Assembly (NCBI RefSeq): GCF_029892105.1
Contig: NZ_JARZAJ010000019.1
Span: 1-64,000, forward strand
Length of the DNA stretch: 64,000 nucleotides
DNA from: Kitasatospora sp. GP82
GTDB taxonomy: Bacteria; Actinomycetota; Actinomycetes; Streptomycetales; Streptomycetaceae
Direction: 5' to 3'
In this document: positions 8,238 to 17,112 of the stretch, piece after piece
Numbering within the stretch: position 1 is the first letter of the stretch
Layout of the letters: the number at the start of each line of letters is the position of its first letter
Notes under the pieces: model-generated
The model's database searches: none
What the model was told of the DNA's origin: nothing
The model's input: the letters and a program-made list of their open reading frames with translations, nothing else
Program-made: the position numbers and the translations under genes

Positions 8238-9230
8238 ATGAACAACGCCGGAGCTGAAGCCGACGGGTCAGGCAGGGCCACCTCCGGGGAATCCGCACAC
8301 GCGGATCCGGCGCCGCGAGGATTCGACGCCTTCCGAAGTGGCTGGGAGAAGGAGATCGGCGACGGCTTCCCGCTGCCGACCTTCAGCCCGGCGACGACCC
8401 GTGATTTCCGGGTCAAGAGCCGCGCCACCAAGGTGGGCGACGTGGCCATCACCGATCTCCACGGCGCGTCGGCCATCCGGACCGAGGGCCCCCTCAACGG
8501 CGTCGAGGACCAGGTGCGGCTGTACGTCGTGAAACGCGGCTCCTGGACGCTGGGCGCCCCGCTGGCCCGCAGCGAACAGACCGTACCTGCCGGGCAGTTC
8601 CTCATCCGCCACATCGGACGACCGCTGCACTTCGAGACGGTGCCGGACACGACGGCGAAAGTGCTCGTCCTGCCCGCCGCCATGCTCAAACCACTGCTCG
8701 GGAGCCGGCAGAGCGTCAGCGGGCCGGCTGACTCCGCTGAGGTGCGGCTGCTGGCGGCCCACTCGAACATGATCTACGGAACGGTCGCCGACCTCGGGCC
8801 GGCGGGAGTACGAGCCGCCCACAGCACGCTCATCGAACTGGCGAAGGCGGTGGCGAGGCGCCGGGTCGACGATGCAGAACCCCGGCTGGCTCCCGCGGTG
8901 GCACAGGCCGCGAAGGACCTGGTGGACAGCCACCTTGCCGACCCCGAGCTTTCCGGGGCGATGCTGGCCCGTGAACTCAACGTCTCCGTACGCAACCTGC
9001 AGCGGGCATTCGCCGCGGGGGGAGAGCCGGTGACCGCTTACATCCGCCGACGGCGGCTGGAGGAAGCCCGACTCGCTCTCACCGCACCACCTTCTGGTCG
9101 GCTGAGCGTCTCGGAACTCGCCGCCCACTGGCAGTTCGCGGACAGCAGTCACTTCATCCGAGCCTTCAGGAAGCACTACGGCCGGACGCCCACCGAGTAC
9201 GCCCGCTCGACGTTGGCGGCGGGGAGCTGA
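8238..9230 (+). CDS. AraC-family transcriptional regulator
   Basis: The 330-residue protein has an N-terminal AraC-type sensing region to about residue 190 and two C-terminal helix-turn-helix motifs from about 230. The first includes LARELNVSVRNLQRAF; the second gives the family signature HWQFADSSHFIRAFRKHYGRTP. It is transcribed away from the SDR gene, with 171 bases between the starts, the usual layout for a regulator acting on its neighbour. The ligand is unknown. It faces a broken MarR gene at its 3' end. Confidence 0.92.
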   Translation: MNNAGAEADGSGRATSGESAHADPAPRGFDAFRSGWEKEIGDGFPLPTFSPATTRDFRVKSRATKVGDVAITDLHGASAIRTEGPLNGVEDQVRLYVVKRGSWTLGAPLARSEQTVPAGQFLIRHIGRPLHFETVPDTTAKVLVLPAAMLKPLLGSRQSVSGPADSAEVRLLAAHSNMIYGTVADLGPAGVRAAHSTLIELAKAVARRRVDDAEPRLAPAVAQAAKDLVDSHLADPELSGAMLARELNVSVRNLQRAFAAGGEPVTAYIRRRRLEEARLALTAPPSGRLSVSELAAHWQFADSSHFIRAFRKHYGRTPTEYARSTLAAGS

Positions 9231-9272
9231 GCTGCGCCCCCGGGTCGAGGGTGGGCGCGTACGGGGCCGGCC

Positions 9273-9578
9273 TCACCGGTCCTGGGTGAGCAGCGCGCCG
9301 AGGCTGTCGGTGAGCTGTGTGCGGGTGGCTGTCGACAGCGGGGCGAGTCGGCGCTCGGTCTCCCGGTCGAGGGTCGCGGCGGCGGCATCGAGGAGTGCGC
9401 GGCCTTGCGTGGTCAGTTCCACGATGGAGGAGCGCCGGTTGGCGGGGTGTGGTCTGCGCTGGGCGTGGCCGGCCTTTTCGATCCGGTCGACGGCCTGGCC
9501 GGCGCCGCCGCTGGTGATGGTGAGCTGGTCCGCGATGTCCTGGACGCGGCAGTCGGGGGTCTGGGCGATGACGCGCAT
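9273..9578 (-). pseudogene. MarR-family regulator, N-terminally truncated
   Basis: The open frame holds the winged-helix core CRVQDIADQLTITSGGAGQAVDRIEKAG, the wing and the C-terminal dimer helices (LDRETERRLAPLSTATR) of a MarR protein, about 101 residues. A complete family member has about 140, so the first dimerisation helix is missing. Upstream the frame stays open for some codons but does not resemble MarR, and by 9637 a different relic (ricin lectin end) begins. The likely cause is a deletion that joined two genes. Confidence 0.7.
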
Positions 9579-9634
9579 CGTCGCCGGCGAACCGTCGCCC
9601 CGATCAACCGTCCCTCGCGGCCTGCGAATCGAGG

Positions 9635-9739
9635 TCAGCCGACGTAGCCGACGATGTTCCAGTCCTGGTTCGCGCCACCGTTGCAGTCCCAGATCACCAG
9701 CTGGGTTCCGGCGCCGCCGAAGGCGGAGCGGGTGGCATG
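9635..9739 (-). pseudogene. Ricin-type lectin C-terminus relic
   Basis: A minus-strand frame ends at TGA (complement of 9635-9637) with about 34 residues that include AGTQLVIWDCNGGANQDWNI. The VIWDCNG strand and the QDW (QxW) motif are typical of ricin B beta-trefoil repeats in secreted actinomycete carbohydrate-active enzymes. Nothing upstream continues the domain. The fragment sits directly against the truncated MarR gene and marks a deletion junction. The 9740-9898 interval holds no gene I recognise. Confidence 0.6.
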
Positions 9740-9898
9740 CCGACCAATTGCCGATCCGACCTGCCCGATGCGGGTATGCAGCGGAAATTGATCATGGCTC
9801 TGGTGCTTTTACTCGCCGATGATCTGCTGTGAGGGAAAGAGGGATAGGACCGCCGTGAATGATCGGCGACGGAATGGTACGGGTCGTATGTGGCGGGC

Positions 9899-10543
9899 TC
9901 AGCCTTCCAGGTAGGCGAGGACCGCCAGGATCCGGCGGTTGTCGTCCTCGGAGGGTTCGAGTCCGAGTTTGCTGAAGATGTTGTAGCTGTGTTTGCTGAC
10001 GGTCTTCTCGGTGACGAACATCCGGCCGGCGATGGCGGCGTTGGAGCGGCCCTGGGCCATCAGCGAGAGGACCTCGTGCTCACGCGGGGTCAGCGCCAGC
10101 AGGTGCGGGTCGGCCGAGCGGTGGGCGAGGAGGGCGGTGACCACGTCAGGATCCATGACCGTACTGCCGGCGGCAACCTGCTTCACGTTCGCGACGAACT
10201 GGCCGACGTCCAGCACCCGGTCCTTCAGCAGATAGCCCACCGCCCCGGCGCGGTCCGACATCAGTTCCCGGGCGTAGAGCTGCTCGACGTACTGCGAGAG
10301 CACCACGACGGGCAGGCCGGGGAGCTGCTTGCGTGCCTCGATCACGGCGCGCAATCCCTCGTCGGTGAAGGTCGGGGGCAGCCGCACGTCGACGATCGCG
10401 ACATCGGGCCGGTGGGTCGTCAGCGCCCGGATCAGCGAGGGGCCGTTGTCGACGGCGTCGACGACCTCGAAGCCGTTGACCTGGAAGATCCTGATCAGGC
10501 CCTCGCGGAGCAGGGCGAGGTCCTCGGCTATGACGATGCGCAC
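9899..10543 (-). CDS. LuxR-type response regulator
   Basis: The 214-residue protein has an N-terminal receiver domain, with acidic pocket IAED and phospho-acceptor Asp in VAIVDVRLPP, then a C-terminal LuxR/NarL helix-turn-helix (LTPREHEVLSLMAQGRSNAA and TVSKHSYNIFSKLGL). It starts at a GTG at 10543 that lies 16 bases inside the kinase gene, so translation is coupled. A much longer open frame continues upstream on this strand, but only this part codes for recognisable protein. It is the output of the two-component pair with the preceding kinase. Confidence 0.93.
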   Translation of the reverse strand: MRIVIAEDLALLREGLIRIFQVNGFEVVDAVDNGPSLIRALTTHRPDVAIVDVRLPPTFTDEGLRAVIEARKQLPGLPVVVLSQYVEQLYARELMSDRAGAVGYLLKDRVLDVGQFVANVKQVAAGSTVMDPDVVTALLAHRSADPHLLALTPREHEVLSLMAQGRSNAAIAGRMFVTEKTVSKHSYNIFSKLGLEPSEDDNRRILAVLAYLEG

Positions 10544-11892
10544 GGCAGCGACATCCTTATCTCGGTGGGTCCGCCGGGCGGGCTGTCGACGGTCAGGGTG
10601 CCGTCGAAGGCCGCCAGACGGCGGGCGATGCCGCGCAGGCCGGTGCCGGTGCCGGCGTCGATGTCGGCGCCCCCGCGGCCGTCGTCGGACACGCGCATGG
10701 TGAGCAGTCCCGCGGTGGTGCCGGGGTGGGGCGTGAACTCGACGGTGATCTCGATGCGCTGGGCCCGGGCGTGTTTGATGGCGTTCGACAGGGCCTCGGC
10801 GACGGCGAAGTAGGCCGCGGATTCGACCGGTGCGGGCAGCCGCCCGGGCAGGTGGGTCACCACGGTCGTCGGTATCGGGTTGACCAGGGCCAGGGCCTTC
10901 AGGGCACCGTCCAGGCCGCGGTCCGCGAGCACCGGCGGATGGATGCCGCGTACCAGGTCGCGCAGTTCGGCCAGGGCGTTGGCGGTCGACTCGCGGGCCT
11001 CGTCCAGTAGTTGCTGGGCGGCCTGCGGGTCGTCGTGCATCAGTTGTTGGGCCAGTCCCAGGCTCATGCCCAGCGACACCAGTCGTGCCTGGGCGCCGTC
11101 GTGCAGGTCCCGTTCGATCCGGCGCAGTTCGCCGGCCTGGGTGTCGACGGTCTCGGCGCGGGAGGCGGCCAACTGTACGACGCGGGCCCGTAGTTGTGCC
11201 TGCTCGGTGGGTGTCAGCAGGGAGCGGATCACCCGGGCGTTGAGGTTCGCCAGCCGCTCGGCGGTGGTGTACCAGAGCAGGAAGAAGACCGGGCCGAGCG
11301 GGATCAGCGCGAACGACTCCTGGACGCTGTGCAGACGGAAGCCGTTGCCCAGGGGCGTGCGGAACACCTGAGGCGGGGTCAGTTCGTAGAGCAGCGGATA
11401 GATCAGGTAGAAGACGCCACCGAGGAAGAGTACGAACGACAGCCCGTAGGTGAACCAGCCGGTGATCGAGTTGGCCACCAGCCAGGCCCAGTCCCGCCAG
11501 CTCGCCGGGTCGCGCAGGATCGCCCACAGCCGTACCGGCCAGCCGCCGTCGGGTGTCGGCAGGTAGGGCCGCGCGACGGGTTCGCCGAGCCGGTCGGCGG
11601 CCCACTGGCGGTGCAGGTCGGCGAACCAGCGGACCAGGACAGTCGAGAGCAGGGTCAGCGGGATCCCGACCCCGAGCGCGACGACCGTCACCGAGGTGGT
11701 CCAGAGCGTGAGCAGGGCGGCGCCCAGGACCGCGCCGAGCAGCAGCACCAGCGACCAGCCCAGCAGGCTCAGCCGCAAGGCGAGTCCGGAACGCAGCGCG
11801 AGGCCGGAACGCGTGGCGGGGCCGGGCGCGGGATGCTCCCCGGAGGCCGGGATGCCGCCCGGGGCGGGGCGCTCGCTGGAGTGGGTCATCAC
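10528..11892 (-). CDS. Two-component sensor histidine kinase (NarL/DesK-type)
   Basis: The 454-residue protein has about four predicted membrane segments in the first 220 residues (for example LLGWSLVLLLGAVLGAALL and LSFVLFLGGVFYLIYPLL), a HisKA_3 phospho-acceptor motif ERDLHDGAQARLV, and an HATPase domain with AEALSNAIKHA and VSDDGRGGADIDAGTGTGLR. It overlaps the LuxR regulator gene downstream. The gene is divergent from the DD-peptidase lipoprotein at 12160 with about 270 bases between them, so a cell-envelope signal is plausible but inferred only from position. Confidence 0.93.
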   Translation of the reverse strand: MMTHSSERPAPGGIPASGEHPAPGPATRSGLALRSGLALRLSLLGWSLVLLLGAVLGAALLTLWTTSVTVVALGVGIPLTLLSTVLVRWFADLHRQWAADRLGEPVARPYLPTPDGGWPVRLWAILRDPASWRDWAWLVANSITGWFTYGLSFVLFLGGVFYLIYPLLYELTPPQVFRTPLGNGFRLHSVQESFALIPLGPVFFLLWYTTAERLANLNARVIRSLLTPTEQAQLRARVVQLAASRAETVDTQAGELRRIERDLHDGAQARLVSLGMSLGLAQQLMHDDPQAAQQLLDEARESTANALAELRDLVRGIHPPVLADRGLDGALKALALVNPIPTTVVTHLPGRLPAPVESAAYFAVAEALSNAIKHARAQRIEITVEFTPHPGTTAGLLTMRVSDDGRGGADIDAGTGTGLRGIARRLAAFDGTLTVDSPPGGPTEIRMSLPCASS

Positions 11893-12159
11893 GCTCCATC
11901 ATCGTGCATCGGTGCCGCGTCGATTGACCTGCCGACCGACGCCAGTCCGCGATCGCAGGCCGGATCTCGATGATGACCGGCCTGCCGGGGTCCGCACAGT
12001 GGGGTTTTCTCCACCCCCTCGGGGGACCCAGCACCCGTGTTCTCTGCCCGCGCCCCCGGGACGCTGGTGTGGTCGGGAAAGCGTCGACCGGTGGGACCGG
12101 GTGGCCGGAGAACGACGCGCCGCCCGATCGATCCACACCTCATGTTCAGGAGAACCCTC

Positions 12160-13470
12160 ATGACCGGACACACGCCGTCCCCGCGCCACCGTCGGCAGGC
12201 GGGTCTGACGCTCGCCCTGGCCGCGGCCCTGACCACTACGCTCGCCGCGTGCGGGTCGTCGGCCGCACCGTCCGTCGCGCCGCAGGCCTCCGCCCACGCG
12301 TCGCCCGGGAGCCCCGGTGCGCCGGCAGCGCGGGAGGCCCGGCTGGCCGGGCTCGCCCAGCAGGACGTGGACGCCGGCGCTCCCGGCGTGATCGTCCGGG
12401 TTGAGGACGGCAACGGGCCGGCGATCGAGATCGCCCGGCAGGCGCCCTTGACCAAGGCCGACCACGTGCTCGCCGCGGGCGACACCTTCCGGATGGGCTC
12501 GAACACCAAGACGATGGTCGCCACCGTCATCCTCCAACTGGTCGCCGAACACCGGCTCCAGCTCACCGACCCGGTCGAGAAGTGGCTGCCCGGCCTGATC
12601 CCGAACGGGTCCGCGATCACGCTGCGGATGCTGCTCGACCACACCAGCGGTCTGTTCAACTACGCCAACGACCCCGACGTCCTGAAGGCGTTCACCGGCC
12701 AGGACACCAGGGTGTGGATGCCCGGGGAGCTGATCGCCGCAGCCGTCCGGCACGACCCGCTGTTCGCGCCCGGTGCGCGGTACTCCTACAGCAACACCAA
12801 CTACGTCGCGCTCGGCCTGGTCGCCGAGAAGGCGTCGGGACACAGCCTCAGCGACCTGATCCAGCAGCGGATCACCGGGCCGCTGCACCTGGAGAACACC
12901 TACCTGGTCACCGGCTCCGACGAGGCGAAGAGCCCCGCTCTCGCCCACGGCTACGAACCCGACGCCGCCCAGCTCGCCCCGGTTCTTCCCCCCGGCACGC
13001 CCCCCGGGACCGCGTTCGCCGGCCCCGCCCGGCCCGCCGACCACGTCGACACCACCTGGATCAACCCCAGCACGGAATGGGCCGCGGGCGGCATGGTCTC
13101 CACCGCGCAGGACTGGGCCCGCTTCGACACCGCGCTGATGTCCGGCAAGCTCCTGCCGCCCGCCCAGCTCAAGGAGATGCAGACCACCGTCGCGGAGGAG
13201 AGCGGGAATCCGAACCGGTACGGGCTCGGCCTGGAGCAGGTGGTCACCCCCTGCGGCACCGTCTGGGGCCACGTCGGCCAGGTCCCCGGCTACTCCAGCG
13301 AGGACTACACCGACAGCACCGGCCGGCGCACCGCCTCGGTCTTCACCACCACCATCTTCGGCCTCGCCCCGCCGAAGACCGCCGCCGCCGACCAGGCCGT
13401 GGTGAACGCCGCGGTCTGCACCATGCTCGACAAGCCGATCCCCACCACGCCGCCGTCCCCCGCCGGCTGA
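12160..13470 (+). CDS. Lipoprotein serine DD-peptidase / beta-lactamase family
   Basis: The 436-residue protein has a lipoprotein signal ending LAAC with the lipidated Cys at residue 31. The mature part is a class C beta-lactamase-fold serine hydrolase: SNTK at residues 114-117 (SxxK), YSN at 210-212 and HVG at 371-373 in place of KTG, as in the Streptomyces R61 DD-carboxypeptidase. It should act outside the membrane on peptidoglycan stem peptides or a related peptide. The ATG at 12160 is chosen because AGGAGA precedes it; an in-frame ATG at 12142 lacks a site. It lies opposite the two-component genes and before the broken MMPL gene. Confidence 0.9.
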   Translation: MTGHTPSPRHRRQAGLTLALAAALTTTLAACGSSAAPSVAPQASAHASPGSPGAPAAREARLAGLAQQDVDAGAPGVIVRVEDGNGPAIEIARQAPLTKADHVLAAGDTFRMGSNTKTMVATVILQLVAEHRLQLTDPVEKWLPGLIPNGSAITLRMLLDHTSGLFNYANDPDVLKAFTGQDTRVWMPGELIAAAVRHDPLFAPGARYSYSNTNYVALGLVAEKASGHSLSDLIQQRITGPLHLENTYLVTGSDEAKSPALAHGYEPDAAQLAPVLPPGTPPGTAFAGPARPADHVDTTWINPSTEWAAGGMVSTAQDWARFDTALMSGKLLPPAQLKEMQTTVAEESGNPNRYGLGLEQVVTPCGTVWGHVGQVPGYSSEDYTDSTGRRTASVFTTTIFGLAPPKTAAADQAVVNAAVCTMLDKPIPTTPPSPAG

Positions 13471-13544
13471 CTCCCGGGCAGCCGCGCCGGCACTCCGTGC
13501 TCGTCCCCTCTCACTCTCCGTACCGCTGAGAAGGTTCTTCAGCC

Positions 13545-14704
13545 ATGTCCGCACTCGCCAGATGGTGCTTCCGGCACCGCCTCGTCGTCGTCGGGATCTG
13601 GGCCGCGCTGCTGGTCGCGCTCGCCGTGCCGTACGCGACGCTCGGCACCCGCTACTCCGACGCGTTCAGTCTGCCGGGGCCGAGTCGTCGAAGGCGCAGG
13701 CGCTGCTTCAGGCGTCCGCGCCCCAACAGGCCGGGGACAGCGACCAGATCGTGGTGCACGTGCGCGACGGGTCGGTCCGGGACACCGCCGTGCGGCAGAA
13801 GGTGACCTCGATGCTGGACCAGGTCGCCAAGCTGCCCTCGGTCGCCTCGGTGACCAGCATGTACGGCCCCACGGGAGCGCCCCAGATCAGCCGGGACGGC
13901 AGGACCGCCTATGCGACGGTGACGTTCGACGCGCCGGCCGACCGGATACCGGCTACCGACGTCACCCGGGTCGTCGATACCGCCCAGGCCGCTCGTGACG
14001 CGCAGCTGGGCGCGCCCAGCGATGTACCGGCCCTGAACACGCTGGTCCAGGCCGTGCGCAGCACTCCCGGAGTGGCGTCGGTGGTGGCCGAGCCGGTCAC
14101 CACCGGGACCGGGCTGTCCGTCATCGACGTGGTCCCGGTCAGTGCGCCGCAGGACGAGGCGACCGGCACCCTGGTGACCCACCTGCGCAAGGACGTCGTT
14201 CCGGTCGCGGAGCGGGGAAGCAGCCTGAGGGTCCACGTCGGCGGTGCGACGGCGGCCTCCGGTGACCTGGGCGGCGTGCTGGCGGGCAAGCTGCCGCTCT
14301 TCCTCGGGGTGATCGTCGGACTCGGCTGCCTGCTGCTGATGGTCGCGTTCCGCAGCATTTTGGTACCGCTGACCGCCGCCGTGATGAACCTGCTCGCCTC
14401 GGCCGCCTCCTTCGGCGTCGTCGTCGCGGTGTTCCAGTGGGGGTGGGGCTCGGAGGCGCTGGGCCTGGGCAAGGCCGGGCCGGTGGAGGCCGCGCTTCCC
14501 GCGATCATGCTGGCCATCCTGTTCGGCCTGTCCATGGACTACCAGGTCTTCCTGGTCAGCCGGATGCACGACCTGGGCTGGCTGGCCGACCTTCTCACCC
14601 TGCCCCGCCAGGTCCGCAGCGCGAACGCCCGCCTCGCCCCGCAGGACGTCGCACCCGGTGCGGACGCCGCGGTCGGCCCGGCGCTGAACGAATCCGTCCG
14701 CTGA
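13545..14704 (+). pseudogene. MMPL/RND-type transporter, frameshifted and truncated
   Basis: Translation from the ATG at 13545 gives a typical MMPL start (RHRLVVVGIWAALLVALA), then loses frame near 13675: after DAFSLPG the family sequence AESSKAQALL continues in another frame, consistent with one lost base. The second frame runs through the periplasmic domain and the membrane helices to FGLSMDYQVFLVSRMHDLG. There a family member of about 700 residues should continue; here it jumps to an unrelated tail and stops at 14704. The second half of the transporter is missing, so it cannot work. Confidence 0.85.
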
Positions 14705-14746
14705 CCGACGGATTCACCCGACGACAACGAAAGCCCAGGTGTCCCC

Positions 14747-15010
14747 ATGACCACGCCAGATTCCCGCAGCGAGGAGCTACCGACCAACTGGGGACGGTGG
14801 GGTGCCGACGACGAACTCGGCACCTTGAACCACGTCACCGACCGGGCCCGAGCCCGCGCGGTCGCCGACTCGACCCGGGCCACAACGTCACCGGCAGCGA
14901 TCTCGACGCGGCCGAACAGTACGCCGGCGTCAACGTCGAATCCGGGGACGCGATCGTGGTCCGGGGTGGCTGGAGCGCGGCCGACAGCCCGCAGCCTGTC
15001 GAGGAAGTCC
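14747..15010 (+). pseudogene. Cyclase-family (kynurenine formamidase-like) hydrolase relic
   Basis: The first 37 codons or so give NWGRWGADDELGTLNHVTD, the well-conserved N-terminus of actinomycete cyclase-family metal hydrolases. After a frame change near 14870 the sequence DLDAAEQYAGVNVESGDAIV and then VRGGW follows, which belongs much later in the same family. The metal-binding centre between them is deleted, and no C-terminus is present. Both a deletion and a frameshift inactivate it. Confidence 0.65.
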
Positions 15011-15011
15011 G

Positions 15012-15128
15012 ATGCGCCTGCCAGTCGGCCGGATCCAGCTCGGGGAACATCTGCGCGGGTGGCCGGGTGGCCATCTCGTGCTCCAGGACACGGTCAACCC
15101 TGACCCGGCCCAGCATCATCGTCGTCAT
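15012..15128 (-). pseudogene. MBL-fold hydrolase N-terminal relic
   Basis: A minus-strand start at 15128 reads MTTMMLGRVRVDRVLEHE, then RPPAQMFPELDPADWQAHR, which resembles the first 40 residues of actinomycete metallo-beta-lactamase-fold hydrolases. The metal-binding HxHxDH segment is absent because the frame runs into the cyclase relic. The call rests on memory of the family N-terminus and is tentative. Confidence 0.45.
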
Positions 15129-15170
15129 CGGCTATCGGACGGTGACGGGAGTCAGCACGAACCCGTCGTC

Positions 15171-15193
15171 AGGCCGCCCGGTGCGGACGGCCT
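15171..15193 (-). terminator. Hairpin after the Ohr gene
   Basis: An inverted repeat AGGCCG-c-CCG-gtg-CGG-a-CGGCCT gives a 9-pair stem with one mismatch and a 3-base loop. It lies 22 bases beyond the Ohr stop on the minus strand. No T-run follows, which is common in high-GC actinomycetes. Confidence 0.5.
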
Positions 15194-15215
15194 GACGCCG
15201 CTGGGTGGCGGTCTG

Positions 15216-15641
15216 TCAGACGGTTGCTTCGAGGACCACGTCGACGTTGCCGCGGGTAGCGTTGGAGTACGGGCACACCTGGTGCGTCGTCTCCACCAGC
15301 TGGTCGGCGGTGGCCTGGTCCAGACCGGGCAGATACGCGCTCAGCTTGACGGCCAGGGAGAAGCGCTTGCCCTCGTCCAGGGCGAGCAGGCTCACCGTGG
15401 AGGTGATGGTCGACCCGGTCAGCTTCAGCTTCTGCTCGCCGGCGATCAGTCGCAGGCCGTTGTGGAAGCAGGCCGCGTAGCCGGCGGCGAACAGCTGCTC
15501 GGGGTTGGTCTTGTCGCCGCCGGGGCCGCCCATCTCCTTCGGGACGGCGAGCGCCGTGTCGAAGACGCCGTCCAGGGTGCGGACTTCGCCGTTGCGGCCG
15601 TCGCCGGTCGAGATGGCCTCGGTGGTGTAGAGCACGGACAT
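15216..15641 (-). CDS. ohr: Organic hydroperoxide resistance protein (Ohr/OsmC)
   Basis: The 141-residue protein is a complete Ohr peroxidase, a thiol enzyme that reduces organic hydroperoxides with lipoylated protein or thiol donors. The reactive Cys58 lies in GYAACFHN and the resolving Cys123 in HQVCPYSNATRGN, both diagnostic of the Ohr branch. The ATG at 15641 has GGAGA six bases upstream; an ATG at 15653 is less likely. The MmyB-type regulator lies upstream on the same strand. No MarR-type OhrR gene adjoins it; the broken MarR gene at 9273 is too far away to be a convincing partner. Confidence 0.93.
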   Translation of the reverse strand: MSVLYTTEAISTGDGRNGEVRTLDGVFDTALAVPKEMGGPGGDKTNPEQLFAAGYAACFHNGLRLIAGEQKLKLTGSTITSTVSLLALDEGKRFSLAVKLSAYLPGLDQATADQLVETTHQVCPYSNATRGNVDVVLEATV

Positions 15642-15811
15642 GGTTGTCTCCATTCGTGGATTCCACGGGGTGTGGACACGGGATCGTGCGGGGTCGCCGA
15701 AGAGGTCTTCGGCAGGTTTCGGGCAGGCTGAAGCCGCCTGCGGGTCATCAGGACCAGGATGTGTCGGGTGCCAGGGGAAGCCGGTGGTGTCGTCGGACGT
15801 GGATCGGGCCG

Positions 15812-16732
15812 CTAGGAGGCGGACCTTTCGCACGCCGGACGAGCTTGTTCGTCCGGGGCCCTGGTGGGAACGGTGGTCTCGGCGGCGGCCCGGGCGAGCA
15901 GGGTCAGCGCGGCCTTCGAACCGGCCTCCGCGGTGACGGCGACCAGGCGCTGCCCCCGACCGTTCGGGACCGCCATGGCCTGCTGGGTGACGTCCAGAGC
16001 CCCGACCAGTGGATGCCGCATCCGGTAGTTCGCGATGTCCCAGGCCCGAACCTTGTGCTCGGACCACATGGCGGTGAACTCCGGGCTGTGCACCACCAGT
16101 TCGCCGATCAGCGCGGCCAGCAGCGGATCGTCGGGATGCCGCCCGACGGCCATCCGCAGCCGTCCCACCACGTCCCGGGCTTTCTTCGGCCAGTCCTCGT
16201 ACAAGTCGCGCGTATGGGCGTCACGGAAGACCAGGCGCGCGGTGTTCGGCCGCTGAGCAGGATGCTCAGGGCTCTGAGGGTCGAGGTGCCCGGCGAACAG
16301 CGCGTGCCCGGTGCGGTTCCACGTCAGCACGTCGCTGCGCCGGCCGAGCACGATGACCGGAGTGCTGTCCCCGAATGCCTCGACCAGCTGCCGCGTCGTC
16401 TCGCTGACCTGCTCGGGGGCCGGCTTGCGAACTCGCTCGCCCCCCTTGCGCACCACACCCGCGGCGAGATCGCTCAGGTGTCGGCGCTCGGTCTCGTCCA
16501 GGCGCAGGGCACGGGCGAGGGCGTCCAGGACCTCCTGGGACGCGTTGAGTGACACACCTTGTTCCAGCCGCGTGTAGTACGACTCGCTGACCCCGGCGAC
16601 CAAGGCCAGTTCGTCGCGCCGCAGTCCAGCGACCCGCCGGCGCTCATCGAACACCGGCAACCCGACGTCTGCGGGTTGCAGCTGCGCGCGGCGGGTCCGC
16701 AGGAACTCTCCCAGTTCCGACTTACTGCTCAT
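15812..16732 (-). CDS. XRE-type HTH regulator with MmyB-like domain
   Basis: The 306-residue protein starts with an XRE helix-turn-helix where AGLRRDELALVAGVSESYYT and RLEQG match the family, followed by a MmyB-like PAS-type ligand domain with NRTGHALF and a metal-or-ligand pocket ending MRHPLVGALDVTQQAM. Members usually regulate a neighbouring oxidoreductase gene. The divergent partner, 380 bases away, is the atypical SDR at 17113, and Ohr lies downstream, so either could be the target. The ligand is unknown; fatty acids bind some relatives. Confidence 0.9.
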   Translation of the reverse strand: MSSKSELGEFLRTRRAQLQPADVGLPVFDERRRVAGLRRDELALVAGVSESYYTRLEQGVSLNASQEVLDALARALRLDETERRHLSDLAAGVVRKGGERVRKPAPEQVSETTRQLVEAFGDSTPVIVLGRRSDVLTWNRTGHALFAGHLDPQSPEHPAQRPNTARLVFRDAHTRDLYEDWPKKARDVVGRLRMAVGRHPDDPLLAALIGELVVHSPEFTAMWSEHKVRAWDIANYRMRHPLVGALDVTQQAMAVPNGRGQRLVAVTAEAGSKAALTLLARAAAETTVPTRAPDEQARPACERSAS

Positions 16733-17112
16733 GGATCCGAGTATGGGCTTGCCGGGCTGCGCCTACCTGCCCCTGCCAGTGTCAGTTTCAGCTCGGGCTT
16801 CCGGCGGAGCCGAGCCCCCGATCTGATCGTGCGAGGCCCCGGCCCGCCCGGCGACCCTTGGGGCCAGCCGCACCAGCAGTTCAGGCCGCTTCTTGTACCA
16901 GTGCCTGGTCGAACTCATACCGCCCGGAACTCCTCGCGGGATGCGGTCTCGGGCCGCCCGTGGTCGGGCGGCCGGCCAAAGGTTCGGATACCTGAGGCCG
17001 GTGTCGTGTTCACGCGGAATCTCGGATGAAACGTGTCCGAGTTGGGTGCATGCCATACCCGCATAGGGTTCATATGCCATATTGCGGACAGGATCCCGAC
17101 GAAAGGCATGTC
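16733..17112. other. Divergent intergenic region
   Basis: The region separates the MmyB-type regulator (minus) from the SDR gene (plus). Short open frames here do not resemble known proteins. An AT-richer stretch at about 17065-17085 just before the SDR gene probably contains its promoter. I find no clear palindrome. Confidence 0.4.

Noticed and set aside
9899..12136. A 745-codon minus-strand open frame across the two-component genes
   Set aside because: Only the last 214 codons code for the LuxR regulator. The rest is a GC-driven shadow of the histidine kinase gene in another frame, rich in Arg and Pro, with no family resemblance.
16763..17080. Minus-strand 105-codon frame before the SDR gene
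   Set aside because: No recognisable domain, no ribosome-binding site, and it would overlap the promoter region of the SDR gene.
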